DNA from: Otatea glauca
Taxonomy: Eukaryota; Streptophyta; Magnoliopsida; Poales; Poaceae
Length of the DNA stretch: 64,000 nt
Direction: 5' to 3'
Assembly (NCBI GenBank): GCA_036346275.1
Contig: CM070723.1
Location: forward strand, 46,206,743 to 46,270,742
The position numbers and the translations under genes are program-made. Positions 11,260 through 22,766 of the stretch are shown in pieces; position 1 is the first letter of the stretch; each line of letters starts with the position of its first letter. Below the pieces are notes generated by a model, which was not told the DNA's origin, did not search any database, and saw only the letters and a program-made list of their open reading frames with translations.

Positions 11260-13040
11260 ATTCAACCCACACCCTAAAACCACGCATGTTTTCTGCAGTG
11301 AATATTTATTTAGTTTTCTGTCTATCTTCTTTTTGCCCTTATTAAAGTTTGTTATTTACTATTTTTTCATTGAAATGACGTGTAAAACCGAACGCCATTA
11401 ACTCCGTCGTCGACACCGTTAGCTACGACGACTCCATCCTAAACGACAAATAAGCAAGGAAAGCACCCCTTTGATCATATTGATCCCAGTATTTAATTTT
11501 CACTTTGATTATCAAACTGTTTTATGCATGCGTTCATTTTTTGTAAATTCACTATTTTGTGGTTCTGGTAGATATACCTGTTGTTTCATGGAACTTCCTT
11601 GATAAGTATGGACATGTGAACTTTGATAACCATATAAAAGGGTTAGACAATATATAATGTCAACTTGGGTATATGCGAATATTATCCATGCTTAGCCATG
11701 CTATAGTAGTAAAAAAAATTGGGACAATTGAATTAAACAGTCTCTTGAGAATTTGAAAATGTTGGATATGACATGATGTCGGTTGTTAGTATTTTGGTTA
11801 AAAACTCAAAATAAAACTTTGGTTTTGATGTAGGTGATTATTGGCAATAGCCAAATGTACAGATGGATTTGCACGTAGTGTAGGGAGAAGTATCGCCCAT
11901 GTCGAATAAAAGACCAAGCTGTGGATTGCTTACAAGCCAAGAAACACGTACAATCACAAGTGCTAGTATGGGACAGCCTTAAACCAATTAAGTTATCTGG
12001 ATTAACTTTGCACATGGTTAGGCGGGAGATAGTAGAAGCATTCCATTTCGGTTTGCTTGTGAGGGGCTTCCACACCGAGGTGTGGGTAAATGCATGTCGG
12101 TACAAAGGTGTACGTCTTGCTATGTGGAGAAACAGTGCCCGAATGTTTTTATGAGAATGATACCATGTTTTATATATATTTGTTTCTACCACCATAGCAA
12201 GGGCTTAACGTCACCGGGCTAGTGGAAAGTTAGTTTAGGAAATGTAAAGGTTTTCATCATAAACATTCTGACCACACGCCAAAGGTACATGAAACATGCG
12301 GTAAAAAGAAATGGTCATGACTTGTCGTTAAAGCTGTACACCTCTACAGAATGTAAACCTAATTGATTAGCCGCGCTCGCGGTCAAGGGCACTTGGTAAC
12401 GTCATCACATAGTTAGCTATTTTATTATTTTCAAAATGGATGGTTTAACATGTTTTGCCTTGTTTTGACAAAGAATGGTATTGGCAGGAATTATCGTCTC
12501 GAAGCTCACGTCATGGAGGACTATGAGTTATTACTTATGCTTTACTTACTTTTATATCAGACAAACATGATTTTACAAATTCTGTTTCTAAATTATAACT
12601 TGATTTACATTCAATGTCACTTTTTGCAAATTAACCGTGGAAGCCGTCTTTGATTTAACCTGCATTACTGCATTTGCAAATACCAACTTATGTCTTGCTG
12701 AGTACGAAAGTACTCAACCTTGCTTAATCTATTGTTTTAGGTGGATTCGTCATAGGTTCCAGGAATTTCAAATGATGCGATATTTCTAGGGATTTATGCC
12801 TTGTCAGTTGCCCCCGGGATGGATGGGCATACTACAAGACTTTCCTTCTTCTGCCACTACATATATATACTCTGAATTGTATAAATACATTATATAAATA
12901 GCTTTCGCTTAAATAATATGATGTATGGTTGTGATTCCAATTGTTGTAAATGTGTGTACTAGCCACTGATCATGGGACTAATACTGTATGCACATGAGAT
13001 TCTCATTTTCGCATTTTATGCAAAAATAGGGGTCGTTACA
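11260..13040 (+). mobile_element. Family A LTR, 3' portion
   Basis: It ends in AGGGGTCGTTACA at 13040. The whole stretch matches the reverse complement of 44244-46040, including 'tgctgagtacgaaagtactc' near 12697, the 'caattgttgtaaatgtgtg' stretch, 'cctttgatca(t/a)(a/g)ttgatccc' and 'ggcaatagcc'. The left end is truncated near 11260, so the LTR start is missing. Open frames at 11921-12154 and 11806-12195 fall inside it and are not genes. Confidence 0.8.
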
Positions 13041-13280
13041 TCAGCCTTTGTGTTGCTGAAGAAGTCGCGTTGGCCGAAATCTTCATTGCTGAGCTGAAGG
13101 AAGAAAACTAAGTTTTTTTTGATCCAATAGGGTTATCTTGACCTCATTACCAGAAGACAAAATAAATCTCTCCCTAAGCGATCGGCTATTCCTATATACA
13201 ACATCCTAGCTTTCCGGGACTTTTTCTAGGGGGAAGGGAGTCATCTCAGAGGAGTCTATCTTGAAGGATCGGCTAAATAG
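13041..13280. other. Decayed tail downstream of the plant-mobile-domain pseudogene
   Basis: GC-moderate sequence with short broken frames on the minus strand. It may be the 3' end of the pseudogene at 13281-14002 but has no recognisable motif. Confidence 0.3.
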
Positions 13281-14002
13281 TTAGTAAAGCCAGGTTTGGA
13301 TGAACCAAAGAGGATCGCCTACATTGCCGATCGAGTGTGACCCCATCCCAGTGAACAACCAACTATGAATTATGTGCATCATTTGGTACATGGCTCCAAG
13401 GAACGTCTTACCCATTGCTGGCCAATGACCTTCTACTAACTTCTCGGCTAACACTTGGTAAACTTGGGTTGGACCAAGAGAAACTCCATAGAAGATGAAT
13501 CGGTCGAGCCAGAAGATAAGGAAGGCTACATGCTCTTCGTTCGATATGGGGCCAATGTCTTTGTTATTGCCGATATACTTGCCCCATTCTTCACCCTTGG
13601 CCTGGATCAACTTGTATTGGAGTGGGTGGGGCCGATGGGATTAGTTCTAAACAAGAAGGTATTAAGAGTGTCCGACCAGAAATAGCAAGCTATGGCCTCT
13701 GAGGGCTCATTGGCTTCTAGATCGGATAGAGATAAAGGAAGGCACTCTGCTATACCCATTTGCTCCCATTCAGCCATCTTGTGGGCCGCTAGCCGATTAT
13801 ATCAGTCCCTCCAACCCCTCAAAGCTGTCAGCCAGTCTCTTAAGTTCTTTGTCCATCCTTCTATATTATACTCCGAAGCTGATAGAGGAAGACGAAGTAT
13901 TTTCTGATCTATTACGACCAATGGGTCAGAGTTGCCTAACGGTCCTAAGTAGTACTGGTCTTCACTGTCGGGTATGAGGATGAGTACCTAGCTAGGGTCC
14001 AT
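13281..14002 (-). pseudogene. Plant mobile domain (aminotransferase-like) protein, degenerate
   Basis: Read on the minus strand from an ATG at 14002, successive frames give IEGWTKNLRDWLTALRGW, then AEWEQMGIAECLPLSLSDLE, then ACYFWSDTLNTFLF. After a frame change come EEHVAFLIFWLDRFIFYG, GKTFLGAMYQMMHIIHS and GDPLWFIQTWL. These are the ordered hallmarks of the plant mobile domain (PF10536 type), found in MAIL-type proteins and in many transposable elements. Defects seen are a stop four codons after the ATG, a TGA where a Trp would fit after GWRD, a stop after GPTHSNTS, and a frameshift with loss of about 40 residues before IQAKGEEW. It cannot make a full protein. The last open segment (13281-13610) is 109 codons. 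Whether it was a host gene or element cargo cannot be told. Confidence 0.75.
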
Positions 14003-14130
14003 GAAAGAAGATTGGATGAGAGAAGTGAGTTGAAGGAGTTGCTGAAAGAGCTTGAAGTCTTGAAGATGATGAAGCCGATTGCAGAAGGTCCGAGAGCTCG
14101 TGTGTGTGAAATTGACAGTGAATAGACCTC

Positions 14131-14140
14131 ATATTTATAA
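14131..14140 (-). promoter_or_regulatory. Probable TATA box of the plant-mobile-domain pseudogene
   Basis: TTATAAATAT on the minus strand lies about 130 bp upstream of the pseudogene ATG. The distance suits a short 5' leader. No other core promoter element is clear. Confidence 0.45.
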
Positions 14141-14339
14141 GGGGTGAAAAAGTGAAACAGCAGGAAGATTTTCGAAAGGGACGCGTGAAGTTAGTAGTGA
14201 AGATACGCATCTCAAGATTTTACGGCACCATAAATAAAGTGGTTACCAACGAGAATATTGCATCAAGCCGATGGTGATAGAAGCTGACAAAGAAGATTTT
14301 TGGAAGAGAACATATTATCTCCCAAAAATGTAGGGCGTA

Positions 14340-15013
14340 TGTTTGCACCAAGATTTGACAAGGCATGATTGAATTGTCAGGCTAAGAAAAAAGGGATATT
14401 TTGGTCGATATAGAATATGGAATGAAAAGTTAAAAATCGAGTTATGACCGATATTGATTCAAACTTGGGAAATTCTATTCGAGTAGAGATCGATACGGAT
14501 CATGGCGGACAACGTATTGGAGAAGGATACGATTGACCAATGTGCTATAAAAGAAGGTCAAGGGCAAGCGAGAAGAACAACAAAATCGCATTACTTTTTA
14601 TGTACTTTCCTTTCAAGTAGTAGTAGTCTTGTAACTTAGAATTTTTTTTCTGTAATCCAGTTTTGATCAATCAAGTTGTGCATCGCCAATTATTGATCTC
14701 CATCGATTACACCAATTAGGTTTGATTTTCTCCGATTATGTTGCGCATCGCCTTTTTCGGGAAGATCTATCTCTTACCATTTGATCAGCCCTAATCGGCT
14801 GATTAGACTAATCGTTACCCTAGATTTGATCAGTTTTTTCCTTAGCTGTTTAGATCTTTGTTGATTGTCACTCTAGATCGGCTTTAAGCATATTTTTCAT
14901 CTGTCTTACTGATTGCATGATCAAATCTGTTGGCACGCCTTGAACCCTCTGAACCCGGTGTTCGTCGTGTGTTTGAGCCAATCAGTCCTTCATCACATTT
15001 TTTGGCCCCAACA
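14340..15013 (+). mobile_element. LTR of family B
   Basis: It starts TGTTTGCACCAAGATTTG and ends GGCCCCAACA. It shares its layout with 18399-19529: 'gatcgatacggatcat', a 'ctataaaaga' TATA box (near 14551), 'gtaacttag', 'ttaggtttgattttctccgat', 'gcgcatcgcctttttcggga' and 'tttaagcatattttt'. The flanking 5-mers (GCGTA and GGTAT) do not match, so it is either a decayed solo LTR or one end of a rearranged element. Confidence 0.7.
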
Positions 15014-15690
15014 GGTATGCACAAGAGATCCCTAGGTATTCCACGCCAGGAGGGAGGTTCTCGACACCAATGTTTTGCTATATTAGCTAAAAACGCTATA
15101 CCTAGCAATACCTCTACTATATGCCATAGCTTGTTGCTAGCGATAACTTCCCTTTCTTACGTAGGTACCCACAGGCCAAAATGTTGAGTCTATTTTGAAA
15201 TTCAACATTGATAGAAGGCCCAAATGCATCTCTTGTAAGCCTAAACTACGAGAAAACCTAGTAAAAGAAATTATTTCGCCCTTTTTCAACAATCCACCAT
15301 TTATATTTCTTAGTGATTATAGACTTGTTATTAAGAACATTATGATATGATTATCAGTTATGATTTTTGACATGCATTAGTATGTTTGTTGATTCCGGAA
15401 TTGACTCATATTTTTATTATAAAAATATTAATACATTCTAAAGTGCCATGGTTTTATGATTTGTTTGAAAATGATTTATATTATATGCATATTTAATATT
15501 TAATTTTTTTTAATACTAAAAACACGATGAAACATAGCTTCCGCAACAGCTTCTGTAGCTTTTTCTGGATTTACCGTAAAAATCATGTTTTAAAATCTTG
15601 CTTAAAATGACATGTATTATAGTTGATAACATATGCAATAGTATATTTCAAAATAAAAATAACTATTATACATCTAGCCATGCAGCAATG
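15014..15690. other. Unassigned intergenic sequence
   Basis: AT-rich with no supported gene. The first 180 bp are GC-richer and carry an 85-codon open frame (14930-15187) that begins inside the LTR and has no recognisable domain. Confidence 0.4.
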
Positions 15691-16728
15691 TGTAACATCC
15701 CAAAAATTTAATAACATTAAGAAAACTAATAAGATATTTGAATAAGTTCTTAATTTGCATTTTCCTGGTTTTTCTGATTTTTTTTTACTTTCTTTGATTA
15801 TTGCTTTAAGAGAAAAATCCCATTTTATTAATCATTCAAACATTGGATAAGTGGTAAGAAAAGATTTGTAAAACAAAAACAAAGAAAAATTCCTGTAAAA
15901 TTCGTGGAGCTATCCAAAACCCAAAAATTTAATTTAAAATTCATAACAAACTATTAAAAGATGAAAAGGAAGGTAATTTAACGGATCTTGACTACAAACA
16001 GTAAATATGTCAGAAATTAATTTCTCATAAATTCAATGTGAAAATTTTATATTATCTTCACTCTGGATTGGGCCATCAATTGTAAAAATATTTCAAAATG
16101 ACTTGGTGTGAAATGGTGCTTTGAAATATATTTCATGTCAGGGGATGACATGACAATGAATTGAATCAGTCGAGTAGACTGCGTTGTGATGCTTACTATT
16201 ATGTCAATACTTTATTATTACAATCTTGCTCTTTAAAAAAAATCTCGGTTATAATCTATCATATGGGTATGCTTTTAATTCTGCCAATGCAAAATAATTG
16301 TAGAAACCTCTCTATTGCTATGACTTGCATTTGTGATACACTACAAGTCTTGCTGAGTACACAATGTACTGAATCCTGCTATCGTTGTTGTTTTTATGTG
16401 ATGATACTGAGTACCCGATGACGTTTACGATCACACAAATTATGGGGATTATGATGATGACCTTTTATAGGGTTTTTACCTTTTCTGTTGCCTGAGAGTT
16501 GGGTCAAGGCATACTATAGGATAAATAATGTTTTTGTTGCAAGTTTCATGTTTTGGACCGTAATGATGTTATGTAATCATAAGACGCTTTAGCGTATGTA
16601 ATATTAATGTGTGTATGGATGTGATTTCAATTTGTAAACTGTGCGTGCTAGCTACTGATTATGGGACTAGCACTGTATGCACAGGAACCCATTGTTGATA
16701 ATTTATTATAAAAAATATGGGCCTTACA
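15691..16728 (+). mobile_element. Family A solo LTR with perfect target duplication
   Basis: It starts TGTAACATCCC and ends GGGCCTTACA, flanked on both sides by CAATG (15686-15690 and 16729-16733). Its first 400 bp match the AT-rich U3 of the copies at 40690-41010 and, inverted, at 47500-48131. Its last 400 bp match the family end seen at 12690-13040 and inverted at 44244-44600. At 1.04 kb it is much shorter than the 3.9-kb LTR at 44244-48131, so the middle is internally deleted. Confidence 0.9.
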
Positions 16729-16733
16729 CAATG

Positions 16734-17262
16734 TGAATAGTTAAATAAGTACTACCTTCATTTCTGAATAGATGACGTTTCAGGATTTTACATTTTAACC
16801 AAAGCATGTGTAGAAATGATCAAATCGCTATCTTTCTTTAATTCACTTATTACTCTTAAATGGTGTGTGTTACTCTATTTCACAATAATAAATTATATTT
16901 AGAATAATAAATGGTAAAGATATACAAAGAAAAAACAATTAAAAATTGTCTTAAAATTATAGAATGATATGCATTTAGAAATAGAATTTGAAAGTGAAAG
17001 TTAGAATGATATGTATTGAAAAGCAAGTACTCTTTCCGTTCACTATTATAAGGTTTTTTTTAATGATCTTATTCACAAATGTATGGCTTGTATTTAGATT
17101 TAATGAGGCATTTTCCTTCTATACTGTTATTTATTCTCTTTTAACCATATGCATTTATTCATCACCACCTACATAAAATATATATCTTTTATCTTCTAAA
17201 ACAATTAAATAGAGGATATTTAAGTTATTTTCTTTTGTATCTTTTTCAATTTTAATATAATC
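16734..17262. other. AT-rich spacer with possible Stowaway-like remnants
   Basis: 'ctaccttcatttctgaatag' near 16752 and 'tactctttccgttcactatt' near 17028 resemble degenerate starts of Stowaway-type MITEs (CTCCCTCCGTTTC-like). I could not find paired ends or TA duplications, so this is tentative. No continuation of the NLR gene at 17351-18207 is present here. Confidence 0.35.
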
Positions 17263-17350
17263 TTAATTTTTATGCAAAATCAAAATACATGATGTAAAAA
17301 TGAACGGACAGAGCAGCAAACAATAACAGTAGGTGTGTCTATATCCGTAC

Positions 17351-18207
17351 CTCTGGTCCTGGAGACGCTCCTTAAGCGTGCTGGCCAGCTTGTCCTCATC
17401 CATCTTGTCGATGTCACCCAGGGAGTCCTCTTCCATGACACCTTTCTCCTTATCTGTTTTCACCTCCACGATCTGCTGAAGCACGCGCTTGAGCAGTCCC
17501 TTGAGGTCGTTCCTGACGTCGAACGCCTGGGACACCGACACCTGCGCTTGGCGTTGGAACTCCGCCTCCAACAGCCGGCATACCTCCATGGCCAGAGTAG
17601 TCTTCCCGAGTCCTCCGAACCCCACGATGGAGAACACCTTGAGCTTCTTGTCTTCGTCATTCACCACCTTCACCCTCTCGGCCAGGGTGTTAGCCTGGTC
17701 CCTGATGCCGACGAATTGATCAGGGTCGTTGGCAGGGCGGAGCGCATTCGCGGACATCATCGGAGCCGGCAGAGGGGCTAAAGAAGGAGAGCGGCGCAGT
17801 GCCTCGCGGTTGACGCCGTACCGCGCATGACGCTCGCTGATGGCGATGGCACGGGCGCGGAGGGCCTTGATGTCACCAGCAAGGCGATAGCGCGGGAAGA
17901 GCGTCTCGAGCAGGTGTTTGGCCCAGACGAGCACGCCGCCGCTCAGCCGGCACCTGACACGGAACATGTAGAGGTCAACGCAGTCCTCGGCGTCGTAGGC
18001 GAGCTCGCCCACCTGCTTCATCCATTCCCGGACGAAGTGGTCCACAGCGCCGTCATCGGCTTCAGACTGCATGCGGAGGATGGCGTTCATGGTGGCCAGC
18101 TCGTCCCTCAGCTGAGCGACCTCGCCGCCGACGCCGCGGAGGTGCCGAAACTCCTCGCCCACCAGCTGCCCAATAGTGCCCACAAGGGTCTTCGCCGCGC
18201 CCTCCAT
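17351..18207 (-). pseudogene. Orphan first exon of a CC-NBS-LRR (NLR) resistance gene
   Basis: From the ATG at 18207 the protein starts MEGAAKTLVGTIGQLVGEEF. Residues about 1-130 form an Rx-type coiled-coil domain with the EDxxD-like motif AEDCVDLY (73-80). A linker leads to the NB-ARC domain with P-loop GFGGLGKTTLA (196-206) and VSVSQAFDVRNDLKGLL (223-239, RNBS-A region). The exon stops at LQDQR (residue 286), just before where kinase-2 (IDDIW) would follow. The DNA there is AG|GTACGG, a good splice donor at 17350, and monocot NLRs often have an intron at this place. Unspliced, the frame runs 28 more codons into AT-rich sequence to a stop at 17263. No kinase-2, GLPL, MHD or LRR sequence occurs in the next 3.5 kb downstream, which holds solo LTRs. 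The exon itself has no frameshift, so loss of the 3' part looks recent. A truncated CC-NB protein is possible if transcribed. Confidence 0.85.
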
Positions 18208-18398
18208 TCTCTCTCTTGGTTCTCCGGAAGGGTGATTGCAGTTTTGTGCTGGGGAACGCGATTCGCGATGCTTTATGAAGTACAGGGGCGGACATAGGGA
18301 AGCATAACATCCGGTTTATACGAATTTCGTAACACTGATTTATAACATGTAATAAGATAATTATATATTTATATATTAAAAAACTAATATATATTAAG
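18208..18398 (-). promoter_or_regulatory. Remaining 5' leader of the NLR exon
   Basis: Only about 190 bp separate the NLR ATG from the end of the solo LTR at 18399. The first 100 bp are GC-moderate leader sequence and the rest is AT-rich with TATATATTAATAT-like text. The native promoter beyond this has been displaced upstream of the LTR. Confidence 0.5.
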
Positions 18399-19529
18399 TG
18401 TTTGCATCAAGATTTGGTAGTAATAGTCAAAATTGTCAAGTTAAAAGGGTGACACGTTATAGCCGATATCCGATAAGAAAAGATCCGAGATTTTTGGTTA
18501 TAGATAATATTTTAGGGAAAATCGTCTGAATTAAGATCGATACGGATCATACTTTCACAACATATTAGAATAGGATACGATCGGCCAACGGGTATAAAAG
18601 ATAGTCATAGGTAGGCAAAAAGAACACAATCTAATCAATTACATTACTTTTATTTTTCTGTCGATTAGGAGTAGCCTCTGTAACTTAGGTTCTCTTGTAA
18701 CTTGATTTGATTAATAAAGTTACGCATCACCGATTAATTGTTGATCATCTTCTGTTACGATAATCAGGTTTGATTTTCTCCGATCTTCTTGCGCATCCTC
18801 TTTTTGGGAAAAGATCTACACTTACTCTCTGATTAGTTTTAATTGGCTAATTAGACTTACCATTACTTATGATCTGATCGACTTTTAGCTGATTAGATCT
18901 GAGCCTAATATACCCTAGGGCCATACCTGACCCTGGGACCCCAAGGGTTCGTTGGTACCGGAGATGGGCACTGTATTTTTGGGACAATGTCACGTGGATT
19001 TTCCCTTTTTTGGCCCTGCTCTGCTCACGATGGCTTCGGACACCAATCATCGGTACTGGCATCGCAACGGCAAACAATGACTTAGCGTAGGGTTCCATGT
19101 CCACCCGACCGGCCAACCAAAACTCTACCGTGGTAGCGAAATCACATACGCGGTAGGCGTTTTTCGCTACCACGGCAAACGCCCTCAGGGAACTGTGCAT
19201 CCATGCATATTATACCCTAAGACCATACCTGACCCTAAGACCCCGAGGGTTCGGTGGTACCGGTGAGGGGCACTGTTTTTTGGACTAATTTCATGTAGAT
19301 TTTCTTGTTTTTTGACCCTACTCACAGTGGTTTCGGACACCAACCGTCGGCACCGGCATCGGGACTGCAAACAACACCGATTATCCTACGTGATCGGCTT
19401 TAAACGTATTTTATATTTTCCTTATCAATTGCAGGATCAAATCGATTGACACGACTCAAATTGCAGAATCCAATGTTCGTTCGTTGTGTTATTACTAATA
19501 AACCCTACTTCAAGTTTTTAGGGCCAACA
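18399..19529 (+). mobile_element. Family B solo LTR with near-perfect target duplication
   Basis: It starts TGTTTGCATCAAG and ends AGGGCCAACA, flanked by TTAAG (18394-18398) and TTGAG (19530-19534), one mismatch in five. A TATA box (GGTATAAAAGA, near 18589) and the 'gtaacttag', 'caggtttgattttctccgat' and 'gcgcatcctctttttgggaa' blocks match the LTR at 14340-15013. It is longer because of a duplicated insert at about 18905-19375. Confidence 0.8.
18905..19375. repeat. About 302-bp tandem duplication with an internal hairpin
   Basis: 'cc(a/t)tacctgaccct' followed by 'gggttcg(t/g)tggtaccgg' and 'gggcactgt' occurs at about 18919 and again at about 19223. 'cggacaccaa(t/c)c(a/g)tcgg' also occurs twice. 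Between the copies, CCGTGGTAGCGAAA (from 19127) is matched inverted by TTTTCGCTACCACGG (ending near 19175). This block is absent from the sister LTR at 14340. Confidence 0.75.
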
Positions 19530-19534
19530 TTGAG

Positions 19535-20799
19535 TTAAAAGAATGTTGATATCATGGCACCATTCACTCTAGATACGCCCCGACGTCGCAAATGGCATGC
19601 TCATCGTAGCAGGGTTGGAATTTTTGTTTATGCTGATGTTTTTCGATTAATTTAATTAATTGATTCTTTCTTCCGAGAATAAATTAAATTTTTCTCTAAG
19701 CAAGGAGGAAAAAGCCAGCTTCATTAATTGAATGCCTTGACGCGCACCCACCCACCAAGGTACCACCCCCCGTCTTGCGCTCTCCTGTGGCAAATTAATT
19801 GCACCTGAAATTTTTTCGTGCTTCGAGCAGCTCACATGTTTACACGAAGTCACACTTATATCTATCCTATGATATATAATAATTTTCAAAGTAAAATAAT
19901 CAAGAAGACAATTAAGTAAAGAAGTTACAAAATTGTCATCATACTTTCAATAAAATACCATATTAAATACTAAATTACCATCAGTGTTATGCATTAGTAA
20001 AAAGCTCGAATCTCATGATCAGTTTGAACCTTTCTTACTTTCTACATATATAACAACTTTGTCATCATAAGTTCAAAATTATCACCAACGCCAATTTAAA
20101 GAAACTAAGAACTACTGTTAATTACCTATAACGTTATCATCTTCAATTTAAAAAAAATTACAAATTCAAACCATTGGTTTTGTGAAATGAAAATAGTTAA
20201 AGATATCCTTAATAACCTTACCATAAGCGCAAAATTACCGTCACATCGTGAAACTGAAAAGGTTCGAAAATTATCTCATATATTGTCGTCTCTAGTTTTA
20301 ATAAATTACTAAGATCCCAAGCGAAAGTTACCAATCTGTTTTGTGAATTCAAAATAGTATAGAAATTACCATAAGTAATCTTTAACAAATTACCATCAGA
20401 AGGCAATGCGACTTTCTATTTACCGTGGTCATTAGAGTTGTTATCGACTCGTGGTCATGGATCTGTGAATGTGTGTGCTCCTAGTAAAACAACTTGGGGA
20501 AAGTGATATCGGCTAGGGAGACTTGGGGAGGGTGCTGGTCATCAATCATCCAGCCGATGTTGACCCTCACTACATTTTTTTCTCAACTTGTGGATTCCTA
20601 TTCAGCAGACTGATCAACGGGCCCCCTAAGTGTAAAACCCCACAAATCAGCTGAACACAACAACACAACGGGTGCATGAAGGAGAAGGTATATCCACACA
20701 GGACACCTCTTCGAGTCCCCTGCATTCACACCTCACACGCAAAGCTTTTGCGCTTCTTGGTCCAAGTCGTCTTGGCAATTGTTTCTGCCCTACCGCTTC
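19535..20799. other. Unassigned AT-rich sequence
   Basis: No gene is supported. The phrase 'aaattacc(a/g)tca' recurs several times between 19970 and 20400, hinting at a decayed repeat. The stretch 20580-20800 is GC-richer with short frames lacking recognisable domains. Confidence 0.4.
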
Positions 20800-21726
20800 A
20801 AAGCAAATCGTGGTTTTTGACGAAATATTGCTCGATTTTAACGAGAAACCGTAAAAACCGTCCGAGATTGAAAAAATGAGAAAAATCGGAAAAAAGAAAA
20901 AATACAAAAAAATACTGTAAAATTTGTAAAAATACAAGGAAGGCTAAAATTGAGTAAAAATGTAAAAATATATTAATAAGGTATGTGAAAACACGAAAAA
21001 AAATCCAGAATGATCTGTCCTAAATTTGGAAAAAATTCGACATGATCTTTGCTATATTTTAAACAATTGAAAATTGTAAATTAGGCATGTAGCAATAATA
21101 TGTGAATAAATAATCTTTCATTGCAATATTACAATCACATAAGTGCAAAAATAAGCATTTATATAACCACATAGCAAAATCATTTGTAATTTCACTACCA
21201 TTCACTTGTCAACACCATTTACATTGTAATACCTTTCAATTGAAGTTGTGAAGTAGGCATATGCATAGCTTCGTCACTCTTCCATTGTCGCAGAAATGGC
21301 ATATTCGACCTAAATGAACAGATTGTCAGTAAAATATTCCACCTGCAATAAAATCAAATATACAGTTGAAACAAAATTTTGGCATGATGTTTGCTATATT
21401 TATATATGAACAAATAACCTTTCATTTCAATAACATTCACATATCAATCCAATAGGTGCAAAAGATAGGCACTCAAATATCAATACCATTCACATTTAGA
21501 TACCTTATAAGGTCGGTAAATTTTCGTTGTCCTTCCTACACAATTGGCATATTGGAACTGCATAAACGATATGTTAGTATAATATCAAGGTGCAATGAAA
21601 TGAAACATGCAAATGAAATATTATCTTTAGGGCTATGGGTAGTATTGTTGCGTATACGCTTGGTTGGCCATATTGTATTCCTCGGTGGACATCAGGGCCA
21701 ATTCTCGTGTAGCTAGCAACTCTGCC

Positions 21727-22766
21727 TTATAATCGTGCTAGCTTTGCCCCGTCGATGTGCTTGTCGTTTGCCATTGTTAATACAACATGGCATAACTCAG
21801 GGTCGTGCCACACGTAGACCCTTTGTGTAGGAGGTTGTGCATGAGCATCGGGGATGGCGTAGTCATAGCTGCTATATGAGTCATAGCTCCCTTGCATCTC
21901 GACTATGTCATAGGAGTTAGAGCTATCATGTGGTGTGCAGCTATCCTGTGGTGCACCCTTTCCCTTCCCTTTAATAGTCGTCCTCTGTGATTGAGGAGCA
22001 CCATGGTCTCTATCTTGTGTTACATGAGTAAAGTGCGACTCCCTTGTAAATTCGATGGGTTTATGCTCTTCTGATTGATGGGTGGGAGGTTTGGGGGTAT
22101 TTTCACCGCCATCAGTGTCCGTCTTCGAGCTGCTATCATTGGATTCTTGGTATGGCGGGCTCCGATGATCCCCACTCTCAGTGGAGTCATCACTCCCTAC
22201 ATGCTGAGGCTTCCCTTTTCCTTTGGAGGATGCTATCATTTTTGATGTATCCTTTGTCGACACTGATTGGTGCTTCCTCTTCCCTGTATGAGTGTCCCCG
22301 ACTATCATATCTGCCCATTCGGGGATGCTTCCAGCCCTAGTATCCTTTCTTAACACAGTATGGTTAACCAGGTCTGTCACAAGCTGTGATGGAAGAGGGG
22401 TATCACTCTCTGTATCCTCATCAAGTAATGGTTCACTGTTAGACCTTCCTTTTTCCCTCCACTGTCGGATCAGGTTTGCATCGTCGCATAGTATTAGCTC
22501 CATAAGTCGTTGGAATGGGTTGTCTTCGTCTGAGCGCCTTTGATCTTCCGCGGCTTGAATTTGAAGCCGAAGGTTGTAGTTGACAGACACCAGTTTATGT
22601 AGCTTCTTGTATGACAGACGGTTGTGAATCTTTGTATGGATGAATGCGAATGTACTCTAATTGCGCTCACAACCACTAGAAGATGCGCATTGCGACACGA
22701 GACGTACGACAAATCGTTGAAGGGTGGGTGTTTTCGATCTGAACACATCCCACCAATGTGCTGCAA
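21727..22766 (-). pseudogene. hAT transposase, C-terminal dimerization domain and tail
   Basis: The minus strand reads HWWDVFRSKTPTLQRFVVRL, then VSQCASSSGCERN, a stop (TAG) where the family has Trp, then STFAFIHTKIHNRLSYKKL, followed by an open 287-codon tail starting SVNYNLRLQIQ. This is the hAT dimerization signature (SxxCERNWS..IHTKxRNRL). The tail (22590-21727) is acidic and Ser/Thr/Gly-rich with no further domain. An acceptor-like TTTATTTGCAG precedes CACATTGGTGGG, so this was probably the last exon. The single stop is enough to disable the protein. Confidence 0.8.

Noticed and set aside
11806..12195. 129-codon minus-strand frame and its 77-codon plus-strand partner
   Set aside because: Both lie in the family A LTR, and the corresponding frames are not kept in the other copy at 45100-45500.
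17335..18297. Plus-strand frames of 148 and 156 codons
   Set aside because: They are antisense shadows of the GC-rich NLR exon, whose minus-strand frame has clear domain motifs.
14340..19529. A single family B LTR element carrying the NLR exon as cargo
   Set aside because: The right LTR has its own near-perfect target duplication (TTAAG/TTGAG), there is no primer site after the left LTR and no polypurine tract before the right one.
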